Positions 1 through 11,787 of a stretch of 64,000 bases of DNA are shown piece after piece. The stretch covers positions 32,251,391 to 32,315,390 of the forward strand of contig NC_059368.1 in the NCBI RefSeq assembly GCF_019703515.2. Reading direction: 5' to 3'. Below the pieces are notes generated by a model. That model was given only the letters and a program-made list of their open reading frames with translations. It was not told the DNA's origin and searched no databases. Made by a program: the position numbers and the translations under genes. The DNA comes from Myxocyprinus asiaticus (lineage: Eukaryota > Chordata > Actinopteri > Cypriniformes > Catostomidae). Numbering within the stretch: position 1 is the first letter of the stretch; every line of letters begins with the position of its first letter.

Positions 1-103
1 AATGGATTTCATAGGGCCCTTAATGTGGTAGACATTTGCATCTGACCACCTCCACAACAACACATCTTTAATTTATCACTTCTGCAGCCCCGCCCAGCAG
101 CGG

Positions 104-330
104 TGAGCCGTGAGATGGCAGATCAGTCAAAAGCAGAGAGCCAATCAGTGAGCGTTTACTGTCAAGTCTTAAAGGAGAAGCAGCACCAAAACCAAACATT
201 TCTGACAGAGGGTCAGAGTGAGGGTGGAAGATGATTATGTTTTACAAATATATGACTTTTTTTTGTACAAAAAAACTTTACTAATAAATAACATAAAAGC
301 AAACCTCAAGGAACATATTATATCAATTCA
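104..330 (+). repeat. Interspersed repeat R1, copy 1
   Basis: Motifs AGCCAATCAGTGAGCGTTTA, AGTCTTAAAGGAGAAGCAGC and TTCTGACAGAGGGTCAGAGT recur in inverted orientation at 9142-9400 and again at 44590-44760. The copies differ by scattered substitutions, as expected for an old dispersed family. There is no open frame and no clear terminal repeat, so the class is unknown. Confidence 0.7.
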
Positions 331-356
331 CATTCTTGATTAGACATATTTGAACT

Positions 357-650
357 GGCACGCCCATCTTCGGTTACAACACACATGAGAAAATAATTGA
401 GTCTGTCAGTCGGTTGTTCACACAAAGCTATTGAATGGCTTCAGAAGACTTGAAATATAGCACACAAGTCATACGGACTATTTAATGATACTTTCATGGT
501 GCTTTTTTGTCCTTTTTAGAGCTTGACAGATGTGGTCACTCACTATGATCATTATATGAAAAAGACGTGTGAAGATTCTTCAAAATTTTCACACCAAAGA
601 AAGAAAGTTGTGTTTGGAATGACATGAGGGCAAGTAAATGATGACAGAAT
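357..650 (+). repeat. Partial foldback repeat (right half)
   Basis: Contains CACACAAGTCATACGGACTA, GAGCTTGACAG and ends with GACATGAGGGCAAGTAAATG, the arm motifs of the foldback family. The left arm is missing. A related half copy is at 22499-22640 and another inside 34500-34680. Confidence 0.6.
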
Positions 651-1294
651 GTTTTTTTTTTTTTTGGTCAACTATTGCTATAAACAGCAGCTTTTGTCTG
701 TGTGCGTACGTGTACATGAGAAGGATGTGAGAAACGACCAGTCTGCCAGCACTCTAATTATCATCCAAAGAGAGAGATACAGAGAGGGAGTGAGTCCCTA
801 TAAAAAGCCAAGGTCACAGCACATAAGTTCTGGCAGAGTGCTGATCAGAAGCAAAGGAATTTGACAAATGTCGTTAACTGTAACGCTAATGATAGGCTTG
901 CTCTGTGTACGCGTGTGTTTACAGGCCATCAGGTTGAGTATGGTTGCATTAGAGTGGCTACTGCATGCAGGTGTGGCATATAGAGAGTTTGTTATTCATA
1001 GTCTGTATACAGCCCGTGTGCCTGTGTGTTGTTGATATCTATGTGACTTCAAGTGTTGGTGTGATGTTCAACGTGGAGAGAAATTATCTAACAAGTATTC
1101 AACTCTTCTTAAAACTGCCTCTTTGCCACTAAAAGTTGCATTCAACATTCCTTGGGTCACTAATGGACCTCCTGGGTGAAATGTATGAGGGTCACAACAG
1201 CTGCAAAATAGAGGGGGCTGACTGTGGACTGCTGAATGGACAATTTTATCATGTTACAGTAACCTAGTATCCATCCACTTTTCACGCTGTTTTG
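651..1294. other. No recognised feature
   Basis: Mixed-composition sequence after a poly-T run. No convincing open frame or repeat end is seen. Confidence 0.4.
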
Positions 1295-1559
1295 TTATCT
1301 ACTAGAGCCCAACCGATATGGGATTTTTGAGACCAATACCAATTTTAGAGAGGGAAAATTCACGATTACCGATATGGTGGCTGATATAGTTTATTTTTGA
1401 GCTAGAATGAAAACAGACCTTTTCTATGTGGATTGTTCACCCATTTTGCACCAATATGACTATGCAAAGGTACTCAGAAGGCTGCTTTCTTAGACAAATA
1501 TTTTTATCAAAGAATATTTGACATTTTTATTATACACGGTCAACAAATTCTAGAAATGA

Positions 1560-2205
1560 ACACTGAGAAAATAAAGAATAAATAAAAATAAAATAAAATA
1601 AATAGTTAAATAAACATCAGCATTACTGTTTAGTATCAGTCAAATGCTGACCATTAAAATAAAGAATAAATAAAATTGAAATAAATAGTTAAATAAACAT
1701 CAGTATTACTGTTTAATATCAGTCAAATGCTGCCCATTAAAATAAAGAATAAATAAAAATAAAATAGTCAAATAAACATCAGTATTACTGTTTAGTATCA
1801 GTCAAATGCCGACCATTAAAATAAAGAATAAATAAAAATAAAATATAGTTAAATAAACATCAGTATTACTGTTTAGTATCAGTCAAACGCTGACCATTAA
1901 AATAAAGAATAAATAAAAATAAAATAAAGTCAAATAAACATCAGTATTACTGTTTAGTATCAGTCAAATGCTGACCATTAAAATAAAGAATAAAAATAAA
2001 ATAAATAGTTAAATAAACATCAGTATTACTGTTTAATATCAGTCAAATGCTGACCATAAAAATAAAGAATAAAAATAAAATAAAATAAACTTCAGTACTG
2101 TTAAGTATCAGTCAAATGCTGACCATTAAAATAAAGAATAAATAAAAATAAAACAAATAGCTAAATAACCATCAGTAGTACTGTTTAGTATCAGTCAAAT
2201 GCTGA
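1560..2205 (-). repeat. Tandem array, about 8 units of ~80 bp, inside hAT copy 1
   Basis: Each unit carries AATAAAGAATAAATAAAAAT, then AAATAAACATCAGTATTACT and GTATCAGTCAAATGCTGACC. Units differ by small indels in the A-rich part. It is the reverse complement of the array at 54478-56745. Confidence 0.92.
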
Positions 2206-2930
2206 CTATATTAACACTGCCGAGTCAAGAGATAAATAGCGGTAGCAGTGTAACACCGTATTCTGCTATACAAGTTCAGGGGAAACTTTCAACAGTGGAA
2301 AACCAGACTTTTAAATATTACATTTTATAAATGCAACGACTGGAATTGTTCGGTTGAAGGGGGCACCAAACTGTGAATCATGAACAAAACAGTTTAGTGA
2401 ATACATGTTTACACATTAGCTTCCACTCAGCTGACAACAATGAAAGTAGCTACATGGTTAACTAGCTATAAGCTCGTTGTCACGGAGAGTAAAAAACGGA
2501 CGTTGTTTATTTTACTTTCCAGCATTGTGTCTCACCAACTAGGAAATAACATAGCATGAAATCAGCACTCAACAGGTACAATCCACCACCGCACCATTGT
2601 CTGCTGAGCTGCAAAAAGATGCTCTGATGTATACCTTTCAATCTGCTACATTACAGACAGCAAACAGACATGAATGACATGGTTGTCAGGGACAGGGTTA
2701 ATGTTATATTAGTTATATTGAAAAGGTAAAAATGATGGGGTCATTGTTTAATAAGTTTCCAGTATGTATTTCACAAACTAGTAAACAACTTACCGTGATG
2801 ACACCGATGAACTCCACCCTGTCTGCAGAGCCATCGTCAGTTCAGCTCTGTAAACAATGGAGTCGGATCGCGCTCTGCTGGACAAACTACGCTATGACAC
2901 CAATTCTAAAGCATTGTTTTCTGCATTATA

Positions 2931-3451
2931 CACTATATGGCCAAAAGTTTGTAGACACCATATGTGCCTGATGAACATTTGATTTCAAAACCTTAGGCAT
3001 CAATTTCCCCCTTTGCTGTAATAACAGCTTCCACTCTTTTGGGAAGGTTTTCCACTATACTGTATGTAGTAACATGGCTGCAGGGATTTGCTCTCATTCA
3101 GACACAAGGCTATCAGTGAGGTTGGTCGATGGGCCTGACTTACAGTTGCTGTTCCAGTTCACCCCAAAAGTGATCAGTGGGGTTCAGATCTGGGCTTTGT
3201 GCAGGCCAATCAATTTCTTCCACGCCAGACACAGTAAACCATTTCTTTATGGACCTCATTTTGTTCACAGGGGCATTGTCATGCTGGAACAGAAAAGGGC
3301 TATCCCCAATCAGTTGCCACAAATTTGGAAGCACACAAAGCCCAAGCCATTACATAAAGAAACATTAAAATTTTTCTTTACTGGATTTAATGGAGTAACC
3401 AAATTCGTTAATTAGAAGAAAGGGTGTCCACAAACTTTTGGCCAAATAGTG
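2931..3451 (-). mobile_element. Tc1-like deletion derivative nested in hAT copy 1
   Basis: Inverted ends CACTATATGGCCAAAAGTTT and CAAACTTTTGGCCAAATAGTG are flanked by TA (2929-2930, 3452-3453). The related hAT copy 2 has the uninterrupted target TA at 53664-53665, so the insertion is directly demonstrated. Only the C-terminal third of a transposase remains. Confidence 0.9.
3140..3334 (-). pseudogene. Tc1-like transposase C-terminal fragment
   Basis: The minus-strand frame contains LFQHDNAPVNKMRS, which holds the second catalytic Asp, and DWPAQSPDLNPTDHFWGELE, which is the region of the third acidic residue. The third position reads Asp (TDHFW) where Tc1 enzymes usually have Glu (IEHLW). The N-terminal DNA-binding domain and the first catalytic Asp are absent, so the fragment cannot act. 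It lies inside the 521-bp derivative at 2931-3451. Confidence 0.8.
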
Positions 3452-3714
3452 TATGTTCTGAAAAAAGGTTTTCATATCGGCGCATATCGGTAAAATATAC
3501 GGCAATACCGATATATCGATGAAATGCTAATATTGGCCGACTGATGTATCGGTCGGGCACTATTATCTACTAAGTGAAAATGCGTAAAACATTTTTTTGC
3601 GAAGTTTCCGTCTTCTGCCTGTTTCCATTCAAATGGCCTTTTATTGATTAAAATAGTGTGTGATGTCATGCTTAAAAAAAACACTTTGTCACATAAGTTT
3701 TGGTTTATTGTAGT

Positions 3715-3835
3715 GGTGCACCGTTAAGGAAATTTGAGGCAGATACCGATTTCTGACTTTTTAAGACTAAGATCGGCCAATACAGATACGATACCGATTT
3801 TTTTTTTTTGTTTTTGTTTTTTTTGTTTAAGTGCC
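3715..3835 (+). repeat. hAT end fragment with GATACCGAT motifs
   Basis: AGTGGTGCACCGTTAAGG followed by CAGATACCGATTTCTGAC and GATACGATACCGA resembles a decayed terminal region of a hAT MITE. A second end is not found. A T-rich run follows. Confidence 0.45.
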
Positions 3836-3909
3836 CTTTGCCACACTTTTGCAAGTTATATTGTGCAGTTATATGTTTATGCCCCACACTGTAAAATTAC
3901 GATGACACT

Positions 3910-4215
3910 ACAAATAGGTTCCATTTGTTAACATTATTTAACAACATTACTGTAGTTAACATGAACTAATGAACTTAATGTTAGTTACATCATATACTAT
4001 TACATTTTTTAAATCAAAAGTTGTATTAGATAATGCACAATAAAGCACTATGAACTAACGTGAACTAACAATGAACAATTGTATTTTTATTAACTAACAT
4101 TATGATTAATAAATGCTGTAAAAATATATTGTTCATTGTTTGTTCATGATACCTAATGCATTAACTAATGTTAATGAATGGAACCTTTTTATTAAGTTTT
4201 ACCAAAATTACATTA
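3910..4215. repeat. Interspersed AT-rich repeat (GTTAACATGAACTAA family)
   Basis: Contains AGGTTCCATTTGTTAACATT, AACATGAACTAATGAAC and the inverted AACTAATGTTAATGAATGGA near 4170, so the stretch is partly palindromic. I recognise it as a common fish repeat, but the class is not shown by target duplications. Confidence 0.55.
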
Positions 4216-4569
4216 AAATTACATGAATTGTGAATTGCTAACATTTATTTGTATTGAAACTAGTTATGAATAGTTCTGTTGTCAATATCTAAAGGTCATT
4301 GTGACATACTGGTAAGCAGTAAAAACCATGAGAGCATCACACACAGCAGATGTACGTTCAAAAATAAGAAAAATATATCCATTATAAGCTCTAAAATTTC
4401 TCCAGTGAGAAATCATTAATATATATGATTTGTTTACTGTCTTTGAAATTTTTCTGTAACACAAATCACTAATTATTAAGCAAATATGTGGTGCCGTTAT
4501 GGTTAAAATGTAATTGCTGTGATTAGTGGTAATGTTACCAACATTAATCTGATTTAAATTGGAATCAAT
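4216..4569. other. No recognised feature
   Basis: AT-rich sequence without a convincing open frame or repeat boundary. Confidence 0.4.
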
Positions 4570-5287
4570 TTAATAAATTTTTTCAAAAGCTAAACAATAA
4601 TTTAATAGATTTGGGCTATATGTTAGTGTTCCAAAAAAGCACACTGAAGCTTTTCTCCTAGGATTGTGTATTTATATTTAATTGTTTTCTTTGTGCACAG
4701 AAATGATATGTTTTTGTATTGTGGGCTAATTCCATGACTGCCGTCAATTATTTTGAATGGTGTGGAAAAGCAACTTTAATAAATAAACGGATGGCTACCG
4801 CAATTAAATTAATCGTAAAGAGTGGCCATTCATTTGTCCTCTGTGCACTTGTCGAAGATAGGTGCATGAGAGATATTTGTGTTGGCACTCCTGGAAATGT
4901 CATGACGCAGATGTGTTTGCAGCATCGGATCTGTGCAGGTATGCCATTAAGACCAATCCATAACAGTGCGAGTAATGCTTCACATACAATAAATTGGCTT
5001 TCAAGTATGTATACCTTGTCGTCATGATTAACACTGGCTAACGATTGGGGTAAATTCTGTCATGTGACACTATATTTTTGCGTTAATGGCAATTTTCTTG
5101 ACAAAAGTTTCCAAACCAGTTTTTGCGACATTTGAAGTATCGACAGAGTTTATGCATTGGAGTTAAACAGAAAAATATTATGTCGACACTTTTAGCGATA
5201 ATTTGCATTTCCATCAGCTATATCGGTAAACTTTTTGATGCACTACACTTTTTGTCGCAAAAAACCCTTGGATGGAAACATAGTTAA
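4570..5287 (-). repeat. Interspersed repeat R2, copy A
   Basis: Around 700 bases are the reverse complement of 26193-26885. Shared landmarks include the end CCCTTGGATGGAAACATAGT, then TTATGTCGACACTTTTAGC, GTCATGTGACACTATATTTT and AAGCTTTTCTCCTAGGATTG. Both copies have open frames of only about 60-100 residues, which do not match each other, so it is not evidently coding. Confidence 0.75.
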
Positions 5288-6405
5288 AGGCTGTCGTCTC
5301 ACTTGCCAGTTTATTTTTTTCTGCCAATTTTTATCTTAGCTTCATTTTCAATTTCATTGCAGAATCAGAGGGAATCAACTGTATGTGTGGGCGCATTTCT
5401 CACCAGGTGAATAGTGCTAATTCAGATTTCCTGCATTCATGAATAGTTCATCCAAAAATTCAAATTCTAAAGGTAAGTAAACAATGATAGAATTTTCATA
5501 TTTGGGTAGATATTTTCTTTAAATCACTACTACTGCAAAGCTCTTTAACCATGGTGAGCATTCTACTTTAATGAACTCTCACATTTACAAAAGCATACAA
5601 GCTCAGTCTCAGACAAACATCACTATGGAAGAGCATCACGATGTCAGTCATGCTTTCATGCTGTCCTTGAACACCCGAACGCTCTTTCCATGCAGCAAAA
5701 TGCGGTTTGACTTCAGAATGGGAGAGAGCAAAGTGCAAAGTTACATGTAAAATTCAGCAGGAATCAATAAGTGTGTGTGTGCTTGAGGTTGGCAGTGTCA
5801 GCAGTCCAGTAAGTGGGAAGCAGCAGCCGGTGTGAATGTGCATGTGCATGTGCATGTGCATGTTGACTGAATACACTCATGGGACCAGAGCAGCTGGCCT
5901 TAACCCAGATCTGCTTCCTGCACTGCCTCATTTTTTTTTTCCTTCGTCCACTCCCTCATCTTGAATGCCTTCAGGTTTACTTTACGTTCTCTTATATGAT
6001 CTTGTACAATGGACTAGGGAGAGAGCTTCGGGTTAGTTGACGTAACTGTTGGAGTTTTGCTGAAATTACAACAATGATCTGTGATAGTCTTGTACAGATC
6101 AGATCAGTAGTGTTTTAAAATGTATGCCATCATTTTCTAGCCAAAGTGTAGCGGGGTTTCTTCAACTTCAAGCACTTTCATAGCCCAGGTGTTTATTTTT
6201 TATTAAAACGAACAGATTTCACCTTTTTATTTTTGTAGGTCTCATTAAAAGGGAATGTAGGTCCTAAAGGTCTCATTAAAACTGAACTGGAAACTTTTAT
6301 GAGGCCTTTATCTTTATTTTTGGTACTTAACAAATGCTTTGTATGAATGGATTTTACTGTTTTAGCCTTGTCCAAGACTTTCTATATTAAACTATGTAAA
6401 TCCAT
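5288..6405. other. Unassigned sequence with a short TGTGCA repeat
   Basis: The only clear structure is TGTGCA repeated four to five times at about 5837-5863 and a T run at 5931-5940. No gene is supported. Confidence 0.45.
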
Positions 6406-6407
6406 TA

Positions 6408-6470
6408 TACAGGGCTCCAGACTGCGACTAAAATGGTTGCAAATGCATCATTGCGTCATTTTTTTTTTTA
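6408..6470 (+). repeat. Single end of the hAT family at 12313-13318
   Basis: ACAGGGCTCCAGACTGCGAC followed by a CATTGCGTCATTTTT stretch matches the terminal motif of the element at 12313. No partner end follows. Confidence 0.5.
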
Positions 6471-6489
6471 GACATTTCTGTTGAAGCAA

Positions 6490-6770
6490 AGAATTGTGGG
6501 TTGTGAGTGCCCACGAAGGATACACCTCATGCATCCTCCGAATTCCCATGAAAGAAAGTCATATTCGAAGGCTGCATTCGAAGTGTCCTACTCGCTTTTC
6601 TGAAACGAGACAGCCTCGATGACGTATGCGGCCGACAAATGCGACCTCCGGAGGACGCAGCCTTCCAAACGAGACACGGCCATTGAATACTTCCTTAGAG
6701 CATGCCACAGTGTCTTGCACGGCTTTTTTTTATCATCCTTTTCTTTTGAGATGAGCTCGCTGCATGAAAC
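6490..6770. repeat. Unclassified repeat with GGAGGACGC/TCGAAGG motifs
   Basis: Contains TTCGAAGGCTGCATTCGAAG and CTCCGGAGGACGCAGCCTTC. Related words (CTCCGGAGGACGCTCACTAG, TTTTGGAACAG) occur near 23570-23660, suggesting a diverged dispersed family. Confidence 0.4.
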
Positions 6771-7330
6771 AATAAACAACGCGAAACATGATGTCCGATT
6801 ACCAGACTAATAAATTTTTTGAACTGGGTCTTTTCAATGAATCAGCCAAAAATAACTCCGGTTTTGAACTCAGGAGCTCAGGTTGGCTGTTTGAATCAGA
6901 GTCACTTTCTCAGTGAATCATCCATCAATGACTTTACAAATGGGAGCGCAGACATTTCAAAATAAGAGTCCCGGGCATATTTTGGGCATCTTCATAATTA
7001 AAAGTCCCACGTCATGTACCAATTGTTTTTTTTATAATTTTTTTTTTATATGGTTATTTTTGATTGGGACTACAGTAGCACAATAAACTGTATGTTTGCA
7101 CACCACCAATGAGTGTCTTTATGTATATAAAGACAATACAGAATTTGAGATGAGGTGGAAATGACACTGTGGTGGGAATTTTTATGAATTTCAGAAAATA
7201 AAAATGACAAATTGACAAAACAGCTAAAATGTTTATCATTCAACAAAAATTAGAGGGCTCATTAAAATTACATTTTGTCTTTTATTCAGTACAGCCCCAA
7301 TGAAGCTATTTCACATAACAGATATTGACA
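6771..7330. other. No recognised feature
   Basis: AT-rich sequence with T runs near 7025-7050 immediately upstream of a Tc1-like element. Confidence 0.4.
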
Positions 7331-7332
7331 TA

Positions 7333-8966
7333 CAGTTGTGCTCAAAAGTTTGCATACCCTGGCAGAAATTGTGAAATTTTGGCATTAATTTTGAAAATAT
7401 GACTGATCATGCAAAAAAACTGTCTTTAAGTTAAGCATAGTGATCATATGAAGTCATTTATTATCATATAGTTGTTTGGCTCCTTTTTAAATCATAATGA
7501 TAACAGAAATCACCCAAATGGCCCTGATCAAAAGTTTACATACCCTTGAATGTTTGGCCTTGTTTCAGACACACAAGGTGACACACACAGGTTTAAATGG
7601 CAATTAAAGGTTAATTTCCCAGACCTGTGGCTTTTTAAATTGCAATTAGTGTCTGTGTATAAATAGTCAATGAGTTTGTTAGCTCTCACGTGGATGCACT
7701 GAGCAGGCTAGATACTGAGCCATGGGGAGCAGAAAAGAACTGTCAAAAGAACTGCGTAACAAGGTAATGGAACTTTATAAAGATGGAAAAGGATATAAAA
7801 AGATATCCAAAGCCTTGAAAATGCCAGTCAGTACTGTTCAATCACTTATTAAGAAGTGGAAAATTCGGGGATCTCTTGATACCAAGCCAAGGTCAGGTAG
7901 ACCAAGAAAGATTTCAGCCACAACTGCCAGGAAAAAATTTTCAGGATACAAAGAAAAACCCACAGGTAACCTCATGAGAAATACAGGCTGCTCTGGAAAA
8001 AGACGGTGTGGTTGTTTCAAGGAGCACAATATGACGATACTTGAACAAAAATGAGCTGCATGGTTGAGTTGCCAGAAAGAAGCCTTTACTGCGCCAATGC
8101 CACAAAAAAGCCCGGTTAAAATATGCCCGACAACACCTTGACACGCCTCATAGCTTCTGGCACACTGTAATTTGGAGTGACGAGACCAAAATAGAGCTTT
8201 ATGGTCACAACCATACGTGCTACGTTTGGAGAGGGGTCAACAAGGCCTATAGTGAAAAGAATACCATACCCACTGTGAAGCATGGTGGTGACTCACTGAT
8301 GTTTTGGGGGCTGTGAGCTCAAAAGACACAGGGAATCTTGTGAAAATTGATGGCAAGATGAATGCAGCATGTTATCAGAAAATACTGGCAGACAATTTGC
8401 ATTCTTCTGCATGAAAGCTGCGTATGGGACGCTCTTGGACTATCCATCACGACAATGACCCTAAGCACAAGGCCAAGTTGACCCTCCAGTGGTTACAGCA
8501 GAAAAAAGGTGAAGGTTCTGGAGTGGCCATCACAGTCTCCTGACCTTAATATCATCGAGCCACTCTGGGGAGATCTCAAACGTGCGGTTCATGCAAGACG
8601 ACCAAAGACTTTGCATGACCTGGAGGCATTTTGCCAAGACGAATGGGCAACTATACCACCTGCAAGAATTTGGGGCCTCATAGACAACTATTACAAAAGA
8701 CTGCACGCTGTCATTGATGCTAAAGGGGGCAATACACAGTATTAAGATCTAAGGGTATTCAGACTTTTGAACAGGGGTCATTTCATTTTTTTCCATTGTT
8801 GCCATGTTTTGTTTTATGATTGTGCCATTCTGTTATAACCTACAGTTGAATATGAATCCCATAAGAAATAAAAGAAATGTGTTTTGCCTGCTCACTCGTG
8901 TTTTCTTTAAAAATGGTACATCTATTACCAATTCTCCAAGGGTATGCAAACTTTTGAGCACAACTG
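7333..8966 (+). mobile_element. Full-length Tc1-like transposon, inactive
   Basis: Inverted ends CAGTTGTGCTCAAAAGTTTG and CAAACTTTTGAGCACAACTG, flanked by TA at 7331-7332 and 8967-8968. The 1634-bp length is normal for Tc1 elements. It carries a broken transposase at 7722-8745. Confidence 0.95.
7722..8745 (+). pseudogene. Tc1-like transposase, multiple frameshifts and stops
   Basis: The protein would cut and paste the surrounding element through a DDE active site. The first 70-odd codons are open: MGSRKELSKELRNKVMELY, a paired-type helix-turn-helix (YKKISKALKMPVSTVQSLIKKW) and the GRPRK AT-hook-like motif. The frame then breaks near 7930. Further on, in other frames, the catalytic residues remain readable: Asp in VIWSDETK (about 8173), Asp in HHDNDPKH (about 8450) and Glu in NIIEPLW (about 8551). 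In-frame TGA codons follow MFWGL (about 8315) and NLHSSA (about 8413), and an extra A run near 8500 shifts the end. The last 79 residues are open again. It is clearly an old inactive copy. Confidence 0.92.
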
Positions 8967-9141
8967 TATCTTCCAAAAGACAAAGTAATAACTGATTTTA
9001 CATCAATTAACCTTTTGAAAAGTTTTCATCCCCTTGGTTCTGAATATGATATTGCTTGCTTGATTATCAATGACTGTTTGTGTCTTTTTTTGATAGTTGT
9101 GCAGGAGTCCCTGCTTTGTCTTGAGCAGTGAAGCAGCCCAC

Positions 9142-9400
9142 TGCTCTTAAAGGGCTCATGACAAGCCTTTAATTAAATTATTTTAAAATGTTCTTCAAGG
9201 TTCACTTTTAATATTACTAAAGTGTTTTTTGTGCAAAAAAATCATATATTTGTAATACATAAAAACCCTCATTCTGACCCTCTGTCAGAAACGCTCGGTT
9301 TTGGTGCTGTTTCTCCTTTAAAACTTGACAGTAAACACCCACTGTTATGATTGGCTCTCTGCTCTTGACTGACCTGCTCTCTCCTTGCCATCTTACTAAA
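9142..9400 (-). repeat. Interspersed repeat R1, copy 2
   Basis: Reverse complement of 104-330: ACCCTCTGTCAGAAACGCTC, GGTGCTGTTTCTCCTTTAAA and ATGATTGGCTCTCTGCTC. It is cut at 9400 where the MITE at 9401 begins. Confidence 0.7.
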
Positions 9401-10111
9401 CTGTAAAAAACACAACTTCCATTTTGTCAAGCAAACTCCATTTTAAAATTTGATTGAAAAACCAAATGTAGAAAAAGTTCAGATTGCTTATAAAAAAATC
9501 AATAAACTTAACTTTTATGCCATTCAGTATGATCAACTTAAAATTTTAAACAGTGAGATCATACAATGTCAAGTTTGGTCTTGAAGGTAGAATGTACAGG
9601 CTTTTGAGCATGCTCAGTTTGATCGCAGAGGAAGCCATTTATGGCAGTATAATTCCATTATTGCCACTAGTGTGCAATTGTTTTTATGCTGTTATGTAAA
9701 TATCGATAAGAAATATTTTCATCAGAAGGTAGGATTGCTGTATTAATCTTACCAGTTGACAACATAATGCACAATAACTGCATCGTCTCATTAGTGGACA
9801 CTGCTTTTTAAGTCAGCACAACTAAACAGTATTTTGATAGGGCTGACACATGAACTTTAGTGGAAATGAAAATCTGCTCAAAGAATATCTTGGTCCAAAC
9901 TTGGGTATACATGTTGAAATCATTGTCATTTCTGAGTGTGTTGGGCTTAATTTATTTAGTTAACTGAAAGCACAGACAAACTTAAATTGTTAAGCTGATA
10001 CAACTACTTTGCCCTTAAGTTGAGAAAACGAAAACAAAAAAAACAAAAGTCCTGAAGCTGGTTGCTCTGGTTAATCTTTTTAAGTTTTCACAACTTTAGA
10101 TTTTTTTACAG
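9401..10111. mobile_element. Candidate MITE with CTGTAAAAAA ends
   Basis: Begins CTGTAAAAAACACAACTTCC and ends GATTTTTTTACAG, a short inverted pair. The interior has AACTTAAATTGTTAAGCTGA and GTTGAGAAAACG, which I associate with a common fish repeat. No target duplication is clear. Confidence 0.5.
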
Positions 10112-11044
10112 TAAGGGCGAAAATTTTTTTTACGAGACTTTCTAGAAAAGTGCACCAAGTTGATGAAACACCCATATTAATTTATAGCTTTCATGGAGTT
10201 ACACTATAGTTAGGCTTATTATTGCAAATTAAAAACCTGATCAATTATTTGTAGTACATGTGTATATTGCTCAACCATATGCCCTATTCTCTACGGGCCG
10301 AATTCAGAAGCCAACAGGAATCTCCACAGGAAACAAGGAATTCTGAGAGGAAAAGGCAACCACCGTGCCAACTGGAAGCAATAGGAAAAGGGTTATCATC
10401 ATAATAACTGACACAACGTCATGGCAGACATGCACTGACACATACACACTCTTATATAAACATGAGGCCGCAGCAGAGGAAATTAGCATGTTATCTTACT
10501 ATCTCTGAGTATATAGTTGTGGTTTTATGAGTGAAGGAGATCAGATAGCAGGAGATTTGTGGGCATTTATGAACCAACATTATTACACCAAAGAATACCA
10601 CAAACACAGGCTGTGCCCACCAGTGCTGGGGAGTAACTATCAAAAAGTAGTGAATTTATTGTTATAACTACGTTTTTTAAGTCGTGTGACATAAATCATA
10701 TTCTTCTAAGATTCTGCCTCCTCATGTACCTTCAATAAAGTTTATTTTTGTTAGTATCTTGTTGTGGAGCTAGCTACTACTTCAAAAGGGTAGATTGACT
10801 GTAGAGTCTTCAACCACTTTAAATAATGAGTAGCTTGGCAAACTACAGCTTCAAAGAAGATTCACCAACACAAGTGACCACATACAGTAAGGATGTGCAA
10901 AACCACCAATTTTCATATTCGACCAGTCGGTCGGTTGTTTGTACAACTAGGATAATAATGTATAATTAAGCTCTGTTATGTTCACATGACTCCTATCAGA
11001 CATTTTTCAGAGGGATATGCAGATGCTAAGCTCAGCACTTCAAC
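10112..11044. other. Unassigned sequence with decayed repeat ends
   Basis: GTGCTGGGGAGTAACT at 10623 and TAAGGATGTGCAAAACC at about 10887 look like single decayed transposon ends. No open frame is credible. Confidence 0.4.
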
Positions 11045-11052
11045 ATGGTAAC

Positions 11053-11779
11053 TAGGGGTGTAACGATCCATCAATCTGGATCAATGCATTGATCAAATAA
11101 CCAACGAGGCGATGTCAACGTTTTAACGTGTATACATATATGTATATTGTTTTAAACTCCTGCCTTGCACCAGCATCAATTACAAGACATCTAAACATCA
11201 ACCCCCTGACTAACATTTATCACAGTAAACTGTAATATCATTTTTAAATACAACTGTGGAAGTTGTAGCCAAGAAAAAAAAAAACACAGATAGCACATAC
11301 TCTCCTGCCAGAAACAAGTTGAGGGTATGTTAAGGATTTTGGATTGGAAGACTTGCTTGACTGTTGTAGAGATGACAAATTGTCACTGTAGTGTTTCCCT
11401 CATTCCACAAGGCAATGAGCTGTCATCAAACGACAGATCACTTCTGTGACTTTATTTTTTATATTTATTTATCTATATCATTTTTTTCAACATCTAAAGT
11501 ACCTTATTTTGTTGTGGATGACTCAGTGTGGATACTGGATTTGCACTTTTCAGAGAGCTCAATAAAATATTCAAATTATAACCTATTTTGGTTGCATTTT
11601 TGAGATAATAAATGTAACAGATTGCGTAAAATAGGCACATAATATCGGAATATGGATCGCAGGCCCATGAATCGAATCGCAATTGCAGCATATTTTGAGT
11701 TATCGGCAAACTTCGAATCGCTGGCCAAGAGAATCGATATAAGATCCTATCATGGTGAAACTTGCAATTTACACCTCTA
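11053..11779. mobile_element. Non-autonomous hAT element
   Basis: Ends TAGGGGTGTAACGATCC and CAATTTACACCTCTA are inverted. Flanks ATGGTAAC (11045-11052) and ATAGTAAT (11780-11787) agree at six of eight bases, consistent with a decayed hAT duplication. The interior has GAATCG-type subterminal repeats and no transposase. Confidence 0.7.
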
Positions 11780-11787
11780 ATAGTAAT

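Larger units (their letters stand above)
1303..3562 (-). mobile_element. Non-autonomous hAT element, family H, copy 1
   Basis: The ends are inverted (TAGAGCCCAACCGATATGGG at the left, ATCGGTCGGGCACTA at the right) and are flanked by a perfect 8-bp duplication TTATCTAC at 1295-1302 and 3563-3570, the hAT signature. Inside are about eight tandem units (1560-2205), a middle part shared with copies at 17168-17844 and 52346-56985, and a later Tc1 insertion at 2931-3451. There is no transposase frame. The other two copies lie in the opposite orientation. Confidence 0.88.
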
